NCBI GenBank assembly: GCA_947167415.1
Contig: CAMVHY010000042.1
Span: forward strand, 1-8,670
From: an uncultured Clostridia bacterium
GTDB lineage: Bacteria > Bacillota > Clostridia > Lachnospirales > CAMVHY01
Direction of reading: 5' to 3'
Length of the DNA: 8,670 bases
The position numbers and the translations under genes are program-made. Below, one piece after another: positions 6,027 through 8,670 of the stretch. The notes under the pieces are model-generated. The model had not been told where the DNA came from. It saw only the letters and a list, made by a program, of their open reading frames with translations, and did not search any database. Position 1 is the first letter of the stretch. Every line of letters starts with the position of its first letter.

Positions 6027-6776
6027 ATGTTGTTGGTTATGAAGAAAAGTTTTTTGTTTTTAGTGTTAATATTAAGTTTTTGTCTTGTTTTTATAGGTTG
6101 CGGGGATAAAAAAAATGATGATAATAAAATAATTATGGTTACGAATGCAGAATTTCCGCCATATGAATATAAAGATAAAAATGATATTAAAGAAATAGAT
6201 ATTGAAATTGCGAATTTAATTGCTGAAAAAATGGGCAAAGAATTAGAAATTTTAGATGTTGAATTTGATTCTATTATTCCTGCGATAGTAAGTAACAAAG
6301 CTGATATTGCATTAGCGGCTTTAACGGTAACAGAAGATAGAAAAGAAAATGTAAATTTTAGTGATAGTTATTTTGAGACTTCACAAAATATTTTGGTTCG
6401 TTATGGAAGCGGCATAAGTAAAGTTTCTGATTTGAAAGGAAAAAAAATCGGTGTGCAAACAGGAAATATAGCTGATATTAATTATACTGAAGAGTTTGGC
6501 GAGGAAAATATTGAGAGATTTAATAAACATGTTGATGCAGTCGAAGCTTTAAAAAATAAAAAAATAGATGCTGTAGTTTTAGATCATGAGCCAGCAAAGT
6601 TTTTTGCAAGCGAAAATGATGAAATTTTTATGTTAAATAATGTTTGCAAAGGCGAAGAATATGCAATTGCGATAAATAAAGATAATCAAGATTTGCTTGA
6701 TGAAATAAATAATATTTTAGCTGAAACAAAAAAAAGCGGCGAACTTGATGAAATAATAAAAAAATATATAAAGTGA
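6027..6776 (+). CDS. Amino-acid ABC transporter substrate-binding lipoprotein (family 3)
   Basis: The 249-residue protein begins with a lysine-containing hydrophobic signal peptide ending in a lipobox (VFIGC, Cys25), so it should be lipid-anchored outside the membrane. The mature part fits solute-binding family 3 (polar amino acids): TNAEFPPYEYKD at 39-50, IDIEIANLIAEKMG at 57-70, F.SIIPAI, ALTVTEDRKENVNFSDSYF with the expected substrate-carboxylate arginine R105, GKKIGVQTG at 138-146, and AVVLDHEPA with acidic D186 in the region that contacts the amino group. The usual G of the GFDIEI motif is E56 here. Start ATG 6027 has AAAGG 6 bases upstream; ATG 6039, giving MKKS, is also plausible. It lies 26 bases after rpsA, and the permease start overlaps its stop. 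Exact amino acid cannot be read from sequence. Confidence 0.9.
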   Translation: MLLVMKKSFLFLVLILSFCLVFIGCGDKKNDDNKIIMVTNAEFPPYEYKDKNDIKEIDIEIANLIAEKMGKELEILDVEFDSIIPAIVSNKADIALAALTVTEDRKENVNFSDSYFETSQNILVRYGSGISKVSDLKGKKIGVQTGNIADINYTEEFGEENIERFNKHVDAVEALKNKKIDAVVLDHEPAKFFASENDEIFMLNNVCKGEEYAIAINKDNQDLLDEINNILAETKKSGELDEIIKKYIK

Positions 6777-7477
6777 TGGATATGGTTTTGGAATTAAAAC
6801 ACGCATTGTATTTAAATTTGATAAAAGATGCGCGGTATTTATATATATTAAACGGACTAAAAAATACATTGGTCATAACTTTTTTTGCGGTTTTGATCGG
6901 TATTTTTTTTGGTTTTTTGATTGCTTTGATAAGAAATTTTTGTGATAACACAGGGAAGTTAAAGTTATTAAATAGACTTGCAAAATTTTTTGTCGTTATT
7001 ATTCGTGGGACACCGATCGTTGTGCAGTTAATGATATTGTTTTTTTGTGTGTTTAGTTCGCGGTCGGCAAATAATATTTTAATTGCGATAATTGGATTTG
7101 GAATAAATAGCACGGCTTATGTTTCGGAAATATTTCGCGCGGGATTAAATTCTGTTGACAGAGGACAAATAGAAGCAGGAAGAAGTTTGGGATTAAATTA
7201 TTTTTCTTGTATGAGATATATTATTCTGCCGCAAGCGTTTAAAAATATTTTGCCGGCGTTATGTAATGAATTTGTTTCGCTTTTAAAAGAAACTTCGGTT
7301 GCTGGATATGTAGCTGTACAAGATTTGACAAAAGCCGGAGATATAATAAAAAGCCGAACGTATGATGCTTGGACGCCGTTAATTTTAATTGCGCTTATTT
7401 ATTTAATTTTGACTTATTGCTTGACGTGTTTGGCAAATTTTTTGGAAAGGAGATTAAAAAGACATGAGAGGAAATAA
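6776..7477 (+). CDS. Amino-acid ABC transporter permease (HisM/GlnP type)
   Basis: The membrane subunit has about five hydrophobic segments (roughly 31-53, 68-94, 100-118, 158-180 and 200-221). It carries RGTPIVVQLMILFF at about 77-90, a hallmark of polar amino-acid permeases, and the cytoplasmic EAA loop EAGRSLGLNYFSCMRYIILP at about 133-152, which docks onto the ATPase. Length (233 residues) is normal for the family. I chose ATG 6776, which overlaps the lipoprotein stop as TGATG, a classic coupling signal; GTG 6773 would add one residue. Only one permease gene is present, so it likely forms a homodimer. Its end overlaps the ATPase start by 14 bases. Confidence 0.92.
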   Translation: MDMVLELKHALYLNLIKDARYLYILNGLKNTLVITFFAVLIGIFFGFLIALIRNFCDNTGKLKLLNRLAKFFVVIIRGTPIVVQLMILFFCVFSSRSANNILIAIIGFGINSTAYVSEIFRAGLNSVDRGQIEAGRSLGLNYFSCMRYIILPQAFKNILPALCNEFVSLLKETSVAGYVAVQDLTKAGDIIKSRTYDAWTPLILIALIYLILTYCLTCLANFLERRLKRHERK

Positions 7478-8216
7478 AAATGCACTGATTAAAATTAATG
7501 ATTTAAATAAAAAGTTTTCGAATGGGCATGTTGTATTAAAAAATATTTGTTTGGAGATATTTGAGGGCGACGTCGTTTGTATTTTGGGTTTGAGCGGAAG
7601 TGGAAAATCTACTTTTTTGCGCTGTTTGAATTTATTGGAAAAGCCAAGTTCAGGAGAAATTTTTTTTGAGGGCAAAAATATTTTAAGCGAGAAAATAAAT
7701 ATAGATTTAATAAGGCAAAAAATAGGTATGGTGTTTCAGAATTTTAATTTATTTCCGCATTTGACTGTTTTAGAAAATTTAATTTTGGCGCCAAAAAAAA
7801 TTTATAAAAAAAATAATTTAGAGCTAAAAAAAGAAGCATATGAGCTATTAAAAAAAATTGGGTTAGCAAAAAAAATTGATAGCTATCCAAGTGTTTTATC
7901 CGGAGGAGAAAAACAAAGAATTGCTATTGTTCGCGCGTTAATGATGCATCCAGATATTTTATTATTTGATGAGCCGACAAGCGCCTTGGATCCAACAATG
8001 GTCGGAGAAGTTTTAAAAGTTATGTTTGAGTTAGCAAAAGAAAAAATGCCGATGATGATAGTCACGCATGAAATTGGATTTGCAAAAAAAGTTGCTAACC
8101 GCGTTTTATTTTTGGATGACGGAAATCTAATTTGTGATGAGTCGCCAGAAAAATTTTTTAATGAGCAGGAAAATATAAAAATAAAACGATTTTTAAACTG
8201 CATGACGTATAAATAA
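7464..8216 (+). CDS. Amino-acid ABC transporter ATP-binding protein (GlnQ/HisP type)
   Basis: The 250-residue ATPase has all nucleotide-binding motifs: Walker A GLSGSGKST (42-50; usual P is L43), Q-loop VFQNFNLFPHLTVLENL with Q92 (the FNLFPH form is characteristic of polar amino-acid importers), signature LSGGEKQR (145-152), Walker B ILLFDEP with D169 and catalytic E170, D-loop SALD (173-176) and H-loop H202 in IVTHE. It powers uptake by dimerising on the inner face of the permease. ATG 7464 has GGAG about 11 bases upstream, inside the end of the permease gene, so translation of the two is coupled. It is the last gene of the cluster; a weak hairpin follows. Confidence 0.93.
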   Translation: MRGNKNALIKINDLNKKFSNGHVVLKNICLEIFEGDVVCILGLSGSGKSTFLRCLNLLEKPSSGEIFFEGKNILSEKINIDLIRQKIGMVFQNFNLFPHLTVLENLILAPKKIYKKNNLELKKEAYELLKKIGLAKKIDSYPSVLSGGEKQRIAIVRALMMHPDILLFDEPTSALDPTMVGEVLKVMFELAKEKMPMMIVTHEIGFAKKVANRVLFLDDGNLICDESPEKFFNEQENIKIKRFLNCMTYK

Positions 8217-8249
8217 TATTTAATTGGCTTGTCATATTTTTTTTATGTT

Positions 8250-8272
8250 TTTATGTAAGACATAAATTTTTA
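8250..8272 (+). terminator. Weak terminator after the ABC transporter cluster
   Basis: TTTATGT (8250-8256) and ACATAAA (8260-8266) form a 7-bp stem with a 3-base loop, followed by TTTTT (8267-8271). The stem is nearly all A-T, so efficiency is doubtful. Confidence 0.4.
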
Positions 8273-8303
8273 TTACGATGATTTTTAGCTATCAATCTCA
8301 TTT

Positions 8304-8510
8304 TTACTTATTTTTACTTTTTTCTTCTTTTTCTTCTTCGATTTTGATTATGTTTTCTTTTTTTGTCGTACCGTCAATTTTATCGACCAAAGATTCAATC
8401 GGTTCTGTTTGATCAAGATATCCCATAATCTCGTTGTAGGTATTGCCAAATTCTTTTTGATATTCAACATTTTCTTTATATTTTTTTAAACCAAAGTGAA
8501 TACAACTTGC
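8304..8510 (-). pseudogene. C-terminal remnant (68 codons) of an unknown gene cut off by an insertion sequence
   Basis: Read on the minus strand, an open frame enters from the insertion-sequence tip at about 8510 and continues for 68 codons to TAA 8306-8304. It reads ASCIHFGLKKYKENVEYQKE at its beginning, goes through a YNEIMGYLDQTEPIESL block, and ends in a lysine/glutamate-rich tail. No start codon with a Shine-Dalgarno is present, and the same frame meets a TAA inside the insertion sequence, so the 5' part is separated from this tail. I do not recognise the family. It is convergent with the ABC transporter cluster. The 5' part could lie beyond the element, outside the window, or be lost. 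Confidence 0.6.
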
Positions 8511-8670
8511 TAGATACTGTCTACATGAAAAAAATTAAAAGAACTACAGATACATAAAGATACAACGAACATAAATAGAAGCGATGAAAGCATCGAGTGT
8601 TTTAGCGTATCTGGTGGCAACACCGCGCCAACGCTTAAAAGCAAGGAAAGTATTCTCGATAATATGTCTA
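8511..8670 (-). mobile_element. IS5-family insertion sequence, transposase 3' end (runs off the right edge)
   Basis: The element's tip begins at or just after CTAG (8510-8513), where the coding frame of the unknown gene stops making sense. The terminal bases GATACTGTCTACATG resemble IS5-family inverted repeats of the GAGACTGTCT type and would be one terminal inverted repeat. The other end, the second repeat and any target duplication are outside the window, so the exact boundary (8511-8514) and subgroup are uncertain. Confidence 0.65.
8544..8670 (-). CDS. IS5-family transposase, C-terminal 41 residues (partial)
   Basis: The frame enters at the right edge and ends at TAG 8546-8544. It includes RHIIENTFLAFKRWRGVATR, then YAKTLDAFIASIYVR. 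The R..IEN.F...K..R.IATRY.K....F.A pattern is the well-known C-terminal DDE-region block of IS5/IS427-type transposases and contains the catalytic glutamate of the DDE triad (E in RHIIENTF). The rest of the gene lies outside the window. In the IS427 group the transposase is often split over two frames joined by frameshifting, which cannot be judged here. The stop lies about 30 bases inside the presumed element tip, as usual for such compact elements. Confidence 0.8.
   Translation of the reverse strand, partial: RHIIENTFLAFKRWRGVATRYAKTLDAFIASIYVRCIFMYL

Noticed and set aside
6628..7113. 161-codon minus-strand frame across the lipoprotein and permease genes
   Set aside because: Antisense to two genes with clear family motifs; no supporting start signals.
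7464..8216. Unusual residues in nucleotide-binding loops (L43 in the ATPase Walker A, T17 in the Era G1)
   Set aside because: These positions vary within both families; all catalytic lysine, serine/threonine and acidic residues are present.
1..8670. CRISPR array, tRNA or rRNA genes, known riboswitches
   Set aside because: No regularly spaced repeats, cloverleaf-like sequence or recognisable aptamer core was seen on either strand.

Overview
The window is very AT-rich (about a quarter G+C in the lines I counted). It carries low-GC Gram-positive, Clostridia-type genes: a half-size chromate transporter, tyrS, an era plus YqzL-like pair, a four-domain S1 protein, and a lipoprotein-dependent amino-acid ABC transporter. 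Ribosome binding sites are mostly strong AGGAGG types. I read it as a chromosomal piece of a Clostridia-like bacterium. An AT-rich, host-associated or reduced genome is possible but is inference only.

Layout. From 4346 down to 1, genes run on the minus strand: era, a tiny YqzL-like gene with its terminator, an unrecognised 539-residue membrane protein with its own promoter candidate and terminator, a second diverged copy of the YqzL-like gene behind a broken fragment of the era 3' end, a single half-size chromate transporter, and the first 33 codons of tyrS running off the left edge. From 4942 to 8216, genes run on the plus strand as one tight cluster: rpsA-like S1 protein, substrate-binding lipoprotein, permease, ATPase. 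About 600 noncoding bases separate the two blocks. At the right edge, a weak terminator is followed by the C-terminal remnant of an unknown minus-strand gene that ends at the tip of an IS5-type insertion sequence. The C-terminal end of that element's transposase fills the remaining bases.

Most notable is the middle of the left block. The 539-residue gene is flanked by two direct copies, about 2.4 kb apart, of a segment of roughly 300-350 bp (era 3' end, intergenic hairpin, YqzL-like gene, and probably its terminator). One copy is intact. The other carries a nonsense codon in the era fragment, a lost stop in the small gene and mostly amino-acid-changing differences. The enclosed gene is also less AT-rich than its neighbours in the lines I counted. 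This is the footprint expected if a segment was inserted by single crossover through homologous era-yqzL sequence, or if a tandem duplication was later filled. The enclosed protein has a large soluble N-terminal part starting with a short helical block that reminds me of eukaryotic F-box-like starts, and two or three hydrophobic helices near its C-terminus.

How the genes fit together. Era (30S maturation GTPase) and its YqzL-like neighbour form a conserved housekeeping pair. The S1 protein heads a cluster with no visible terminator before the amino-acid importer, so translation and amino-acid uptake genes may be co-transcribed. The importer is a complete minimal system: lipoprotein receptor, one membrane subunit that probably homodimerises, and one ATPase.
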